The translations under genes were made by a program, and so were the position numbers. Source: Akkermansiaceae bacterium (lineage in GTDB: Bacteria > Verrucomicrobiota > Verrucomicrobiia > Verrucomicrobiales > Akkermansiaceae). From it: 64,000 bases of DNA. The notes below the pieces were generated by a model, which had not been told where the DNA came from, ran no database searches, and saw nothing but the letters and a program-made list of their open reading frames with translations. The stretch spans positions 868,001 through 932,000 of the forward strand of contig JAHCBC010000001.1 of the NCBI GenBank assembly GCA_019634595.1, in the 5' to 3' direction. This document shows, piece after piece, positions 43,004-51,486 of the stretch; the first letter of the stretch is position 1; each line of letters opens with the position of its first letter.

Positions 43004-45688
43004 TTACTTCCGATCCTTCGCGCGCTGGAAGCGCGAACGTCGGGTGGATTCGTCCACTTCCTCCAGGACGGGGGAAGGTGAAGGTTCCTCCTCTTTCACC
43101 TGTGGGATCACCGGTTTGGCGGGTTTGTATTTCGGGGCCTTGGGGATCTTCGGCTGCGGGGCGCGCTGGGGCAGGGCGAACTGCGGGAGCCTCCAGCCGG
43201 TGCGGGTCATGAGGGCCTCCGCGATGATCAGCAGGACCAGGGCGATGCCCAGCGGCAGCCGGAGGTTGGTTTCCGCAATGAATGGCGGGCGCAGCCATGC
43301 GGTGGATAGATCCAGGAGTTCCCGTCCGCCGGTCTGTGCGGAGACGGAGCGGAGTTCCGCGACGCGGGCGGAGTCGAACGACCACTCCACGGACGAGCCG
43401 ACATTCACCGGTCCGAAGGCAAGCGCGTGCTCGCCCACCTGGACGGCGCCACGGACGACGCTGCCTTCCTCCAGATCCCGGGTGAGGGAGAAGTGGCCCG
43501 GGGAGATGCGACGCCATGGCAGATCGTAGGCCGGTGTTCCGCTGTCATCCTGGAGCCGCACTTTCGGCGGCAGCGCGGCGAGTTTCTGCCCCCATTCCTC
43601 CGCATCATAGAGCAGGTCCACGGTGAGGCGGGTGCCTTCGATGCGATGGCGGATGGCGATGCCGGGCGGGGTGGCGTCGCCCATCAGGAAACGTCCGAGC
43701 GTCTGGAGAAAGTCGCCGTATCCGGGCCAGTTCCGGACCATTTCCGAATGGTCGCCACCGAGCGGGAATGAAACCGCCGCCGTCCTGCCGAGACCCCGGC
43801 GGGCATGGGCGACCAACGGGCCGAGGTATTCATCCGCCGCGATCAGGGAGACGGTCGCATCCGGCCGGGCGTAGGAAAGGTTGTAGCCGTCCACCTCCGG
43901 CAGCCAGGCGAGGGGCTTCGGGGAAATCTCGGACCAGCGGCCGGTCGCCTTCGTGCCCACCAGATCCTTGAGGAAGGCGGAGCGGGCGATGGTCACGGTT
44001 TCCTGGGCGAAGATCTTCGGGATGTCCATCGGCCGGTCGGAGAAGAAGATGCGACCGTTGCCCAGCTTCGCCACATCCTCGATGAAGGCCGCGTCGGGGT
44101 CCGCCTTGGTCCCCAGGCCAATGACGGAGATGGTGCAGCCACCGTCGGTCATCTCCTTGATGAGCTTCTTGTAGTCGCCGGGTTCCTCGGAGTCCGCGGC
44201 ATCGGTGAAGAGGATGACATGGCGGGTGCCTGCCTGGGATTTCTGGAGTTCCTCCCATGCGGCCTTCAGGCCGGTATAGACGTAGATGCCGCCACCGCCG
44301 GACTCGATCTTCCGCGCGCGCGCGCCGAGTTCCTGCTTCCGGTTGCCCACGGTGGTGAGCGGGATGGTTTTCGTCGGCTCGCTGTCCACGGCGAAAACGG
44401 TCACCTGGTCCATCGGCCCCAGCAGGTCGATCGCGTTCGCGGCACCGCTGTTGGCGAGGTCCATCTTGGTGTTCTTCGCATCCACGTTGACCGACATGGA
44501 ACCGGAGCGGTCCATGACAATCGCAAGCGCGACGGAGAGCTTGCGGTGCTCGTTCTTCAACTCCATCGAAATGGGAAGCAACGGATCGATGGCGGACTCG
44601 AAATATCCGCCCGCGCCGAAGGATCGTTCGCCGCCGGCCATCAGGAAGCCGCCGCCCTGTTCGCGGACAAAGAAGTCGAGCGCCTTCATGAAATCGTTGG
44701 GGATCTCATGAGCGGGCACGTTGTTGATGACCACGGCCTTCGCCCCGGTGAGCAGGCCCGCCTTGAGCTGGGTGGGATCGCTGATGGTCTGGACGTTGAA
44801 ATCGAGGGCGGAGAGCACCTTTGCCAGCGGATCGTTCTCGTAGCGGGAGACGAGAACGAGACGGGGACCGCCGGTGATCTCGATCCAGCGGCTGGCTTTG
44901 TTGTTGCCCATGTGGGCGTCGCCCTCGGCGCGCACCTCCGCCTCGTATTCAAAGGCACCGGAGCGTGGGATGCGGTCGGTGAACTCCACCGTGGCATTCC
45001 CTTCGGTGAGGGTCACCTTGGTCTCCGTGAGGGTGGCTCCGTTGCGGCGGAGGATGAGCGGCACTTTGAGATCGTTGGGACCACGTGCGGTGATGGTGAT
45101 GACAAACGGCTCGCCGACCTGCACCCGTTCAGGGAAATGCAGCCGGGCCAGGCGCACGTCATTCGGGTCCTGCTCCCGCACGATCCGGTAGTCGATGGGG
45201 ATGCCGCGGGCCTCCAGTTGGGCGGCGGCTTCCTGGACCGGCTCGGTGGAGTAACCATCGGTGAAAAGCAGCACCCGTGATGGACGCTTTTCATCCGACT
45301 CCGCGGCGATGGTGGAAAGGGCGAGGCCGGTGCGCGTAAGCTTGCGGGAGCCGGTGAAGGAGGAACCATCCGCCCCCATTTCTGCCATCTCGGCGGCGTA
45401 GTTGTGGAAATAAAGGTTGTCCCGCCGGGTGGGCTTGGACTTCTCCAGCAACCGCTGCCATTCCGGAAAACCCTTGTCGATGAGGTCTTCGGTCGAGTCC
45501 GAACGATCCAGCAGCACGTGGAGATCCAGCGAGTTCTGCTGGCGTTGCAGAACCGGCTCCGCCAGCGCCACCACCGCCAACAGCAGGATGACCATGCGCA
45601 GAGGCGAATGCAGCCGCAGACTCCTCCAGAACCAACCGACGAGGGCCAGTGCGGGGATCAGCAGGAAAAATTCAGGGTGGCGGAACAT
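43004..45688 (-). CDS. VWA and glutamine-amidotransferase-like domain membrane protein
   Basis: An 894-residue protein. It starts with two membrane helices (FLLIPALALVGWFW, MVILLLAVVALAEPVL) and has a first VWA-like part (HVLLDRSDSTED...VLLFTDGYSTEP). Next comes a GATase1-like segment (AVVINNVPAHEIPNDFMKALDFFVREQGGGFLMAGGERSFGAGGYF). A second VWA domain has the MIDAS motif DRSGS (ALAIVMDRSGSMSVNVDAKNTKMDL) and IKEMTDGGCTISVIGLGTK. A membrane anchor lies near the C-terminus. This architecture is frequent in Planctomycetes and Verrucomicrobia beside MoxR genes, and its role may be envelope or stress related. It lies at the distal end of the MoxR/DUF58/BatA cluster. Confidence 0.82.
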   Translation of the reverse strand: MFRHPEFFLLIPALALVGWFWRSLRLHSPLRMVILLLAVVALAEPVLQRQQNSLDLHVLLDRSDSTEDLIDKGFPEWQRLLEKSKPTRRDNLYFHNYAAEMAEMGADGSSFTGSRKLTRTGLALSTIAAESDEKRPSRVLLFTDGYSTEPVQEAAAQLEARGIPIDYRIVREQDPNDVRLARLHFPERVQVGEPFVITITARGPNDLKVPLILRRNGATLTETKVTLTEGNATVEFTDRIPRSGAFEYEAEVRAEGDAHMGNNKASRWIEITGGPRLVLVSRYENDPLAKVLSALDFNVQTISDPTQLKAGLLTGAKAVVINNVPAHEIPNDFMKALDFFVREQGGGFLMAGGERSFGAGGYFESAIDPLLPISMELKNEHRKLSVALAIVMDRSGSMSVNVDAKNTKMDLANSGAANAIDLLGPMDQVTVFAVDSEPTKTIPLTTVGNRKQELGARARKIESGGGGIYVYTGLKAAWEELQKSQAGTRHVILFTDAADSEEPGDYKKLIKEMTDGGCTISVIGLGTKADPDAAFIEDVAKLGNGRIFFSDRPMDIPKIFAQETVTIARSAFLKDLVGTKATGRWSEISPKPLAWLPEVDGYNLSYARPDATVSLIAADEYLGPLVAHARRGLGRTAAVSFPLGGDHSEMVRNWPGYGDFLQTLGRFLMGDATPPGIAIRHRIEGTRLTVDLLYDAEEWGQKLAALPPKVRLQDDSGTPAYDLPWRRISPGHFSLTRDLEEGSVVRGAVQVGEHALAFGPVNVGSSVEWSFDSARVAELRSVSAQTGGRELLDLSTAWLRPPFIAETNLRLPLGIALVLLIIAEALMTRTGWRLPQFALPQRAPQPKIPKAPKYKPAKPVIPQVKEEEPSPSPVLEEVDESTRRSRFQRAKDRK

Positions 45689-45717
45689 TTTAGAGGAACA
45701 TCGAACTTTGAACGGGA

Positions 45718-46152
45718 TCAGGGATAAATGGCGATAGGCTTTAAACTGTCGACTGAGTCAGCCTCTGCCCTGCGAACAGTGCCATTGCGATAATAAAGAC
45801 GGACGATATGAAAACCGGAGGCGTTCCCGCCGGAAAGGGATATGGTGAAACTGGAAGGGCTGTTGCGGGAGACTGAGAAGTCCAATTTGCTGGGATGAGC
45901 GATTTTCCGGACAATCATTGCCGGAACATCATATCGTTGGGATCCGTCCGTGAAATGGAGATGGGTTGCCTGCCAGTCGGGTTCGCTGTCGTTGAACAGC
46001 CAGCCTCCGTATTTCCCGGTCTTGGGAAATCGCTCTTTCTCCTTGCCGTGCATTTCCCATGAGCCTCCATCAGAGACGACAAACGCGTTGCGCTTGCCAC
46101 ATCCGGCAAGGAACAGGCTGATCGGAGCGCAGAGCAGAGGAAGGAATTTCAT
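45718..46152 (-). CDS. Small lipoprotein of unknown function
   Basis: 144 residues starting MKFLPLLCAPISLFLAGCGKRN, with lipobox LAGC. The rest is soluble, with no known domain (GGSWEMHGKEKERFPKTGKYGGWLFND is the most regular part). The ATG at 46152 overlaps the BatA-like gene stop by four bases, so the two are translationally coupled. A longer frame to 46254 is shadow of that gene. It may be an envelope partner of the VWA proteins (inference). Confidence 0.65.
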   Translation of the reverse strand: MKFLPLLCAPISLFLAGCGKRNAFVVSDGGSWEMHGKEKERFPKTGKYGGWLFNDSEPDWQATHLHFTDGSQRYDVPAMIVRKIAHPSKLDFSVSRNSPSSFTISLSGGNASGFHIVRLYYRNGTVRRAEADSVDSLKPIAIYP

Positions 46153-47957
46153 GAAACTGCCGGGATCTCGGAGGATCTGTTGTTTCCTTTTGCTTTGGTG
46201 AACTTCCACGAGGCGAGCAGCGCGGCCAGCAGGAGCATGAGCCAGATCTGCCAATAGGGATCCGGCTTGGTGTGGCGTTCGGTGGTGGTCGCACCGAGCT
46301 TGCCGAGATCGGAAACAGGCGCGCAGGCGGAGAAGTCGGCTTCGCGGGTGTCCGCGAAGTGGAGTGCGGCGGTGAGCAGGGGCTTGTCCCCCTGGGTGAC
46401 GGTCAGGAAGCCGGGGTCTCCCGGAGTATGCGAGCCAGTGCCGGGGCGAAGGGCGTTTTTTCCGGTGGGATCGATCGCTTTGACCAGGAGCGGAACACCG
46501 GGAGCGGCGGTGAGGGTGAGCGGTTGGTTCGTTTCCAGATTCGCGGAAACGTGGGCCACCTTCGCTTCACGGATGGTTTCCGCGAAGCGGTGCAGAAGGA
46601 CGATGAACGCGGGCTGCTGGAGGGCGTTGGACAGCCGGAGGTCGAAGTTGAAGCGGAGCTGGCGGAAGGCGGGCTTCTCCACTGTGGCGGGCACATCGCG
46701 GACGAAGATGAGAGGGCGCTTTTCCTGCCATAGCAGCACGCGGTCGGTGGGCGTCCGGTCGAGCTGGATGGTTTCCCGCACCAGCAGCGACTGCCAGTTC
46801 AGTCCGTCCAACAATCTGTCCGGCTCCGCGACGATGCCGCCGCGGAGGTAGGTTCCGGCGCTGGTGGAGTCCTCCACGAAGATGATGGAATTTCCATCCG
46901 GCAGCACCGGGTCCAGCGGATCATAGGAAGCGATGGCCAGATCCGCGGTGGCGGCGTCATTGACAGGAGCGGCGGACTCCAGCGACTTCAGCAGCTTTTC
47001 CGTGAGCGAAGCGAAGGCAGGGGAGGTGTTGGTGAAGAGGTTCAACGGCTTCGCGGCGGGAGCAACCAGCGGCAGCACGTCATCCAATGCGAAGGCATCC
47101 GCGGAGAGGACGATGCGGACGTTTTCCGCGCCCTTCGGAAAGGCGGCCTGGAGGTTGACCAGCGCACCGGGGGCGATGCTGAAAGCGCGCGGTTCGGTCG
47201 CCCCCTGCGATGACTGGAGGGACCATGTGCGCTCGGCGGGCGCGGTGCCGTAGTTCCGGACCATGGCCTTCCAGACAAGCGCGCCTTCTTCAAGGGAGAA
47301 CGTCACTCCGGTGAAGCCGGCATTTTCCACCGGCTTCCCGGCGGAAAGGATGCGGGCGTTGAAGGGCAGGGGGATCGGCTCTCCGTCGCTGTCCACGGAG
47401 GGGGTGTCCGTGAGGTAGATCACACTGCCATCGGAGGAAACGAGGGAGCGTGCGAGGCGGAGGGAGGAAGTGGGATCATTCATGCCGTCCCGCGGGTTCC
47501 ACTTTTCCAGCGCCGTCTTGAAGTCATCGATGGACGTTCCGGAATAGATGCGGGGGCGGGTGGGGACGGATTCCAGGACGGTCAGTTCAAGTGTTTCCGC
47601 CGAGCCTTTGAGGGATGGCAGGGCATCGGTGAGACGTTTGATCGCTTCCTGCCTGGAGACGGTCATGGAGGCGGAGGAATCGAGCACCACGGCCACCCGC
47701 TGGACGGTGCCGGACTTCGGGTAGCGGGGTTCGACCAGGAACCAGGTGAGCAGCAGCACCGCCAGCAACTGCATCCATAGTGGGATGGACGGGATCAGCC
47801 GGTCGAACCGCCTTCCACTGGCGGCATCACGCTGCGTCCGCTCCAGCAGGAAGAGGGTGGAGACGGGCAGTTCGACGGCCTTCCGCTGGAGGAAATGGAT
47901 CGCCAGCACGGCGGGGATGCCGAGCAGGGCGAGCAGACCTAGGGGATTGGTGAGCAT
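46149..47957 (-). CDS. BatA-like VWA-domain membrane protein
   Basis: A 602-residue protein. The N-terminus is the aerotolerance-regulator BatA domain (MLTNPLGLLALLGIPAVLAIHFLQRKAVELPVSTLFLLERTQRDAA) with two membrane helices. A VWA domain with MIDAS motif follows: VAVVLDSSASMTVSRQEAIKRLTDALPS and SVIYLTDTPSVDSD. The C-terminus ends in one more membrane helix (WQIWLMLLLAALLASWKF). Bat proteins of Bacteroides aid aerobic stress tolerance; the role here is inferred. It lies downstream of DUF58 after a 191-base gap that contains the period-10 repeat. Confidence 0.83.
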   Translation of the reverse strand: MLTNPLGLLALLGIPAVLAIHFLQRKAVELPVSTLFLLERTQRDAASGRRFDRLIPSIPLWMQLLAVLLLTWFLVEPRYPKSGTVQRVAVVLDSSASMTVSRQEAIKRLTDALPSLKGSAETLELTVLESVPTRPRIYSGTSIDDFKTALEKWNPRDGMNDPTSSLRLARSLVSSDGSVIYLTDTPSVDSDGEPIPLPFNARILSAGKPVENAGFTGVTFSLEEGALVWKAMVRNYGTAPAERTWSLQSSQGATEPRAFSIAPGALVNLQAAFPKGAENVRIVLSADAFALDDVLPLVAPAAKPLNLFTNTSPAFASLTEKLLKSLESAAPVNDAATADLAIASYDPLDPVLPDGNSIIFVEDSTSAGTYLRGGIVAEPDRLLDGLNWQSLLVRETIQLDRTPTDRVLLWQEKRPLIFVRDVPATVEKPAFRQLRFNFDLRLSNALQQPAFIVLLHRFAETIREAKVAHVSANLETNQPLTLTAAPGVPLLVKAIDPTGKNALRPGTGSHTPGDPGFLTVTQGDKPLLTAALHFADTREADFSACAPVSDLGKLGATTTERHTKPDPYWQIWLMLLLAALLASWKFTKAKGNNRSSEIPAVS

Positions 47958-47990
47958 GGAAAAAGCGTCGGAAGATCAGAAGATTTCAAC

Positions 47991-48067
47991 CACAGATGAA
48001 CGCAGATGAACACGGATGGAAGAGTCTCGATCGAAATTCCTTTCTGAAAAATCCGTGTAATCCGTGG
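47991..48067. repeat. Inverted CACGGATGGA-type period-10 repeat
   Basis: The gap between DUF58 and BatA-like genes holds CACAGATGAA, CGCAGATGAA, CACGGATGGA on the + strand (47991-48020). The inverted equivalent ATCCGTGTAATCCGTGG follows at 48051-48067. Two arms of ten-base period around ~30 bases of spacer could form a stem-loop. The sequence is of the class scattered through intergenic regions in PVC bacteria. See also 31583-31740 and 63861-63897. Confidence 0.6.
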
Positions 48068-48148
48068 TCAATGAAAAGCCTGTCTTTATGGAAGGGCGGG
48101 ATCCAACCAAACAGAAGTAATCAGTGATCAGAAAAAGAGAATCCCGTT

Positions 48149-49021
48149 TCATGTGGACTCCAGTGTGTGGCGTGCGTGTTGGAAGAGGGTGGGGATCAGT
48201 TCCGGTTCGGAGGGGATGCGCGAGAAAGCCGTCTGATGGCGGATCGCGGTCTGTTTCCAGAGCGAAAAATGGTTGGTGTAGGCCTCCTTGTAGCGGCGCA
48301 GGGTGGCAGGCTCGATGCGGTGGGCGTGGCGGGTGTTTTCCTCCGGATCGACGAACTCGTAGTTGCCGGACCATTCGGGATCCGCCTCGCTTGCGAGGTA
48401 AGGGGAGAACAGGAGAACGGTGCCGTGGCGCTGGCCGAGGTGGCGGAGGATGGGGTCCGGATCCGCGGCGAAGAGAAGATCCGAGATGAGGACGCGGATG
48501 GAGTTGGCGCGCAGAGGGATGCGTGAGAGATCCGGAGCCTGGGCGGGAGCCGCCGCTTTCATGGACCGGGCTTTGTCCAGCCATGTGTGCGACCGGATGG
48601 TGGAGGGGTCGAGCGTGAGGGTGGAATCCCCGCGGACCAGATGCACGGCGATGGCGGCTCCGGCGGCGTGGCTGCTTTCCACGACCAGATAGAACAGCTC
48701 CGCCGTCCGTGCGGCCTTCTTTTCATCGAAGAACATGGACTCGGAGACATCCAGGATGAGATCGATCACCGGGCGCACTTCCTCGCGGAAGAGCTTCATG
48801 GTGTAGCTGCCGGTGCGCGCGTAGGCCTGCCAGTTGATGTGCCGTGGATCGTCACCCGGCACGTAGGACCGGTGGTCCTGGAAATCCAGGGACGAACCGG
48901 TACCTCCGCCCGCGAATTCACCGGCCTGGCCGCGCCATACCTTCGAGCGCAGCGGCAGCCGGAAACGCGCCGCCGCGGCGAGCGCGCGGGAGTGGCAATG
49001 GGAAAGATCGGCGGAGGTCAT
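48149..49021 (-). CDS. DUF58 domain protein (MoxR-associated VWA-like)
   Basis: A 290-residue cytoplasmic protein. It has the DUF58 core FAGGGTGSSLDFQDHRSYVPGDDPRHINWQAYARTGSYTMKLFREEVRPVIDLILDVSESM, which includes the DxSxS-like DVSES motif of VWA-type domains. DUF58 proteins are the regular partners of MoxR AAA+ ATPases, thought to function in complex maturation or stress response. It overlaps the permease gene by four bases. It is followed, after the repeat region, by the BatA-like gene. Confidence 0.9.
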   Translation of the reverse strand: MTSADLSHCHSRALAAAARFRLPLRSKVWRGQAGEFAGGGTGSSLDFQDHRSYVPGDDPRHINWQAYARTGSYTMKLFREEVRPVIDLILDVSESMFFDEKKAARTAELFYLVVESSHAAGAAIAVHLVRGDSTLTLDPSTIRSHTWLDKARSMKAAAPAQAPDLSRIPLRANSIRVLISDLLFAADPDPILRHLGQRHGTVLLFSPYLASEADPEWSGNYEFVDPEENTRHAHRIEPATLRRYKEAYTNHFSLWKQTAIRHQTAFSRIPSEPELIPTLFQHARHTLEST

Positions 49022-50448
49022 GCTTCGGGAGCGGTTTCTTTCTCTTCGGCCTTTCTCATGCGTTTCATGGCGATAACCGCCATGGTGAGCAGGAGGAGGA
49101 AATAAAATCCCGTTACGATTGGAGCGGCGGTGGGGGCGTATTCATGTCCATCCGGCGAGCTTCCAACGATGGAGAGGAACGACAGCGGATTCCAGACCAG
49201 GAACCAGAGCAGCTCCCCATTCCGCAAGGACTCGATGATGCCCCACATGACCAGGGTGAAGATACCGCTTGCCACCAGGATCAGGATATAGGCGGATACC
49301 CGGATGGCTTCATCCACCCGGAAAAGAACCAGAATCACGGCAGGGAACAACAGTCCGCCGATGATCGCGGACAGCACCACCTGATGATCATCCGTCCAAT
49401 GGGGGATCAAGCCGGAATAGGTGACGCCGAGGAAGATTCCGGAAAGAAGCAGCGAGAAAAACACCCCGGCCGGCCATCCCGGTGCGAGGAAAAGGCCGGC
49501 CAGTTCTCCCAGCGGGCCATTTCTCGAAAACGGCGTTCTAACGCCCTGGGGAAGGGTGGTGCGTTCCGTGAGGGCGGTTGCCATCGCGGGAAGGGCGATC
49601 AGGACGAAAAGGAAAGGCACGATCTCCTCATTCACGGAGGTGCCTCCGATGATGGCCGCACAAGCCACCGCCACCCCCAGCACGATCAGTCTCCTCCGGG
49701 TGGTATGATTCTCCGCGGCGGGAGCGATGAAACTCACCCCAAGAGACAGCAACGACCATCCCAGGTAGAGGATGGCCAGCACATAGCTGCCCACATAGAC
49801 CCGCGACTGGAAGTCACCGAGGGCGCAGTATTCGATCACGCTCGGGCCGCCGAAGAAGCCACGGGAAAAGATGAAGACCAGCGCGCTGTAGGTGAGGATG
49901 GGGATGCCGACGATGGGCATGAGCGCGCGCAGGATGACCGAGGACGAACCGGAAAGCCCCACCGTGACCGCCGTAAGGGCCATGGAGGTCAGGAAGATCA
50001 TCATCAGCAGGACCACCTCTCCCAGCAGGTTCATCTTTCCGAAGAAATACCGGAAGATGAGATAAGGGACGATGGTGGCGAAGATGAGCGCGGACTGGCT
50101 CACGATGGCGAACCATTTCCCATGAACGATGCGCCGTGCCGTGAGGCGGGTGAGCACGATCATGTCGAGGGTGTTCCCCTTCACCTCCGACGACAGCGCG
50201 CCGATGCCCCGGAGCGGCTGGACGATCAGCACCGCGATGGCGAAGAACGTGAAGATGAAGCCGGAGATGAGCTTTCCGGCGGATGCGGACGAGGTGCTGG
50301 CCGTGGCGGTGAGCAGGATGATCAGGAGGATGATCTGCAGGCTCAGGAAAACGGCGATGAAGGTCTTCGCACGCAGGCCCTGCCGCAGTTCCTTCACCAG
50401 CATGGGTGAAAGACGGTCCGGGAAATCGGTGGAGGCGAAAATGGACAT
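49018..50448 (-). CDS. ABC-type transport system permease (GldF-like)
   Basis: A 476-residue polytopic protein with about twelve hydrophobic helices. It begins SPMLVKELRQGLRAKTFIAVFLSLQIILLIILL, the usual start of ABC-2-type permeases. The body includes IAVLIVQPLRGIGALSSEVKGNTLDMIVLTRLTARRIVHGKWFAI, the motif common to the GldF/ABC-2 family. The ATG at 50448 is 10 bases before the stop of the ATPase gene. The exported substrate is unknown. It presumably pairs with the ATPase upstream. Confidence 0.85.
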   Translation of the reverse strand: MSIFASTDFPDRLSPMLVKELRQGLRAKTFIAVFLSLQIILLIILLTATASTSSASAGKLISGFIFTFFAIAVLIVQPLRGIGALSSEVKGNTLDMIVLTRLTARRIVHGKWFAIVSQSALIFATIVPYLIFRYFFGKMNLLGEVVLLMMIFLTSMALTAVTVGLSGSSSVILRALMPIVGIPILTYSALVFIFSRGFFGGPSVIEYCALGDFQSRVYVGSYVLAILYLGWSLLSLGVSFIAPAAENHTTRRRLIVLGVAVACAAIIGGTSVNEEIVPFLFVLIALPAMATALTERTTLPQGVRTPFSRNGPLGELAGLFLAPGWPAGVFFSLLLSGIFLGVTYSGLIPHWTDDHQVVLSAIIGGLLFPAVILVLFRVDEAIRVSAYILILVASGIFTLVMWGIIESLRNGELLWFLVWNPLSFLSIVGSSPDGHEYAPTAAPIVTGFYFLLLLTMAVIAMKRMRKAEEKETAPEA

Positions 50449-50458
50449 GGGCGGGTGA

Positions 50459-51463
50459 TCAGTTGGCCGCTGGTGTGAAAGGCGGGAGCGTGGGCATGGG
50501 CGGCGGTTCGACCGCGGACTTGCCGGCTTCCAGGCGGCCGAGGATGTCGATGAACGCGTCCTCCAGATTCCGCTGTTCCCGGTGGAACTCGGTGACACGC
50601 AGGCCGTCCTTCACCATGCGGGCCAGGACATCCGCCGCCTTCGCGGGATCATCCGTCTCGATGCGGATGCGGCCGCCATGTTTCCGGGATTCCAGGAACT
50701 CCACCTGCGGCTGGAGCACGCACCAGTCGGACACGGCCTGTGGATTTCCGTCGATCTGCACATCGTAAAGAACGCCGCCGAGCGAGTCCGAACCCCGCTT
50801 CAGGCTCTCCGCATCCCCGTGGTGGACGATGCGGCCGTTGTTGATGAAGAGCAGGGAATCGCACATCTCCCCGAGTTCGGAGAGGATGTGGGAGGAGATG
50901 AAGATGGTCTTGCCCTCCTTCGCCAGCACGCGGATGAGGTGTTTCAGTTCGACCCGTGCCTTCGGATCCAGTCCGGCGGCAGGCTCGTCCATGATGAGCA
51001 CCTGCGGATCATGCAGGAGGGCGCGGCCCAGACCGAGGCGCTGGGTGTTGCCCTTCGACAGCTTGTTGGAAAACCGCTCCGCGAGGGGCACGAGATCGGT
51101 GAACTCCATGACCTCCTGCACCCTCTGGCGGCGTTCCTTGCCCTTGTAGCCGAGTGCGCGGGCATAGAAGTCCAGGTACTCCATCACCGTCATGTGGTCG
51201 TAGTTTCCGAAATGGTCCGGCATCCAGCCGATGAGCCGCCGCACCTCCGCGGGGTGGTTCAGCACGTTGATGCCACAGACCTCCGCACTGCCCAGCGTGG
51301 GGTAGTCCAGGGTGGCCAGGATGCGCATGGTGGTGGTCTTTCCCGCGCCGTTCGCCCCCACGAAGCCGCACACGGATCCATGAGGAACGGAGAAGGTGAC
51401 GCCATTCACCGCCTGGAGCTGGCCGAAGTAGCGGTAGAGGTTGTTGACGACGAGTGCGGACAT
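50459..51463 (-). CDS. ABC transporter ATP-binding protein (GldA-like)
   Basis: A 334-residue nucleotide-binding subunit. Walker A is GANGAGKTTTMRIL (about residues 35-48), the C-loop is the variant LSKGNTQRLGLGRAL, Walker B is LIMDEPAAGLDP, and the switch His is in FISSHILSELG. The C-terminal extra ~100 residues are typical of ABC-2 ATPases of the GldA/CcmA group. It powers the adjacent permease. It follows the DUF4350-like membrane protein after 23 bases and precedes the permease by 10 bases, so the set is an operon. Confidence 0.9.
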   Translation of the reverse strand: MSALVVNNLYRYFGQLQAVNGVTFSVPHGSVCGFVGANGAGKTTTMRILATLDYPTLGSAEVCGINVLNHPAEVRRLIGWMPDHFGNYDHMTVMEYLDFYARALGYKGKERRQRVQEVMEFTDLVPLAERFSNKLSKGNTQRLGLGRALLHDPQVLIMDEPAAGLDPKARVELKHLIRVLAKEGKTIFISSHILSELGEMCDSLLFINNGRIVHHGDAESLKRGSDSLGGVLYDVQIDGNPQAVSDWCVLQPQVEFLESRKHGGRIRIETDDPAKAADVLARMVKDGLRVTEFHREQRNLEDAFIDILGRLEAGKSAVEPPPMPTLPPFTPAAN

Positions 51464-51486
51464 GAATGTCGGAGGAAAAGGGGAGA

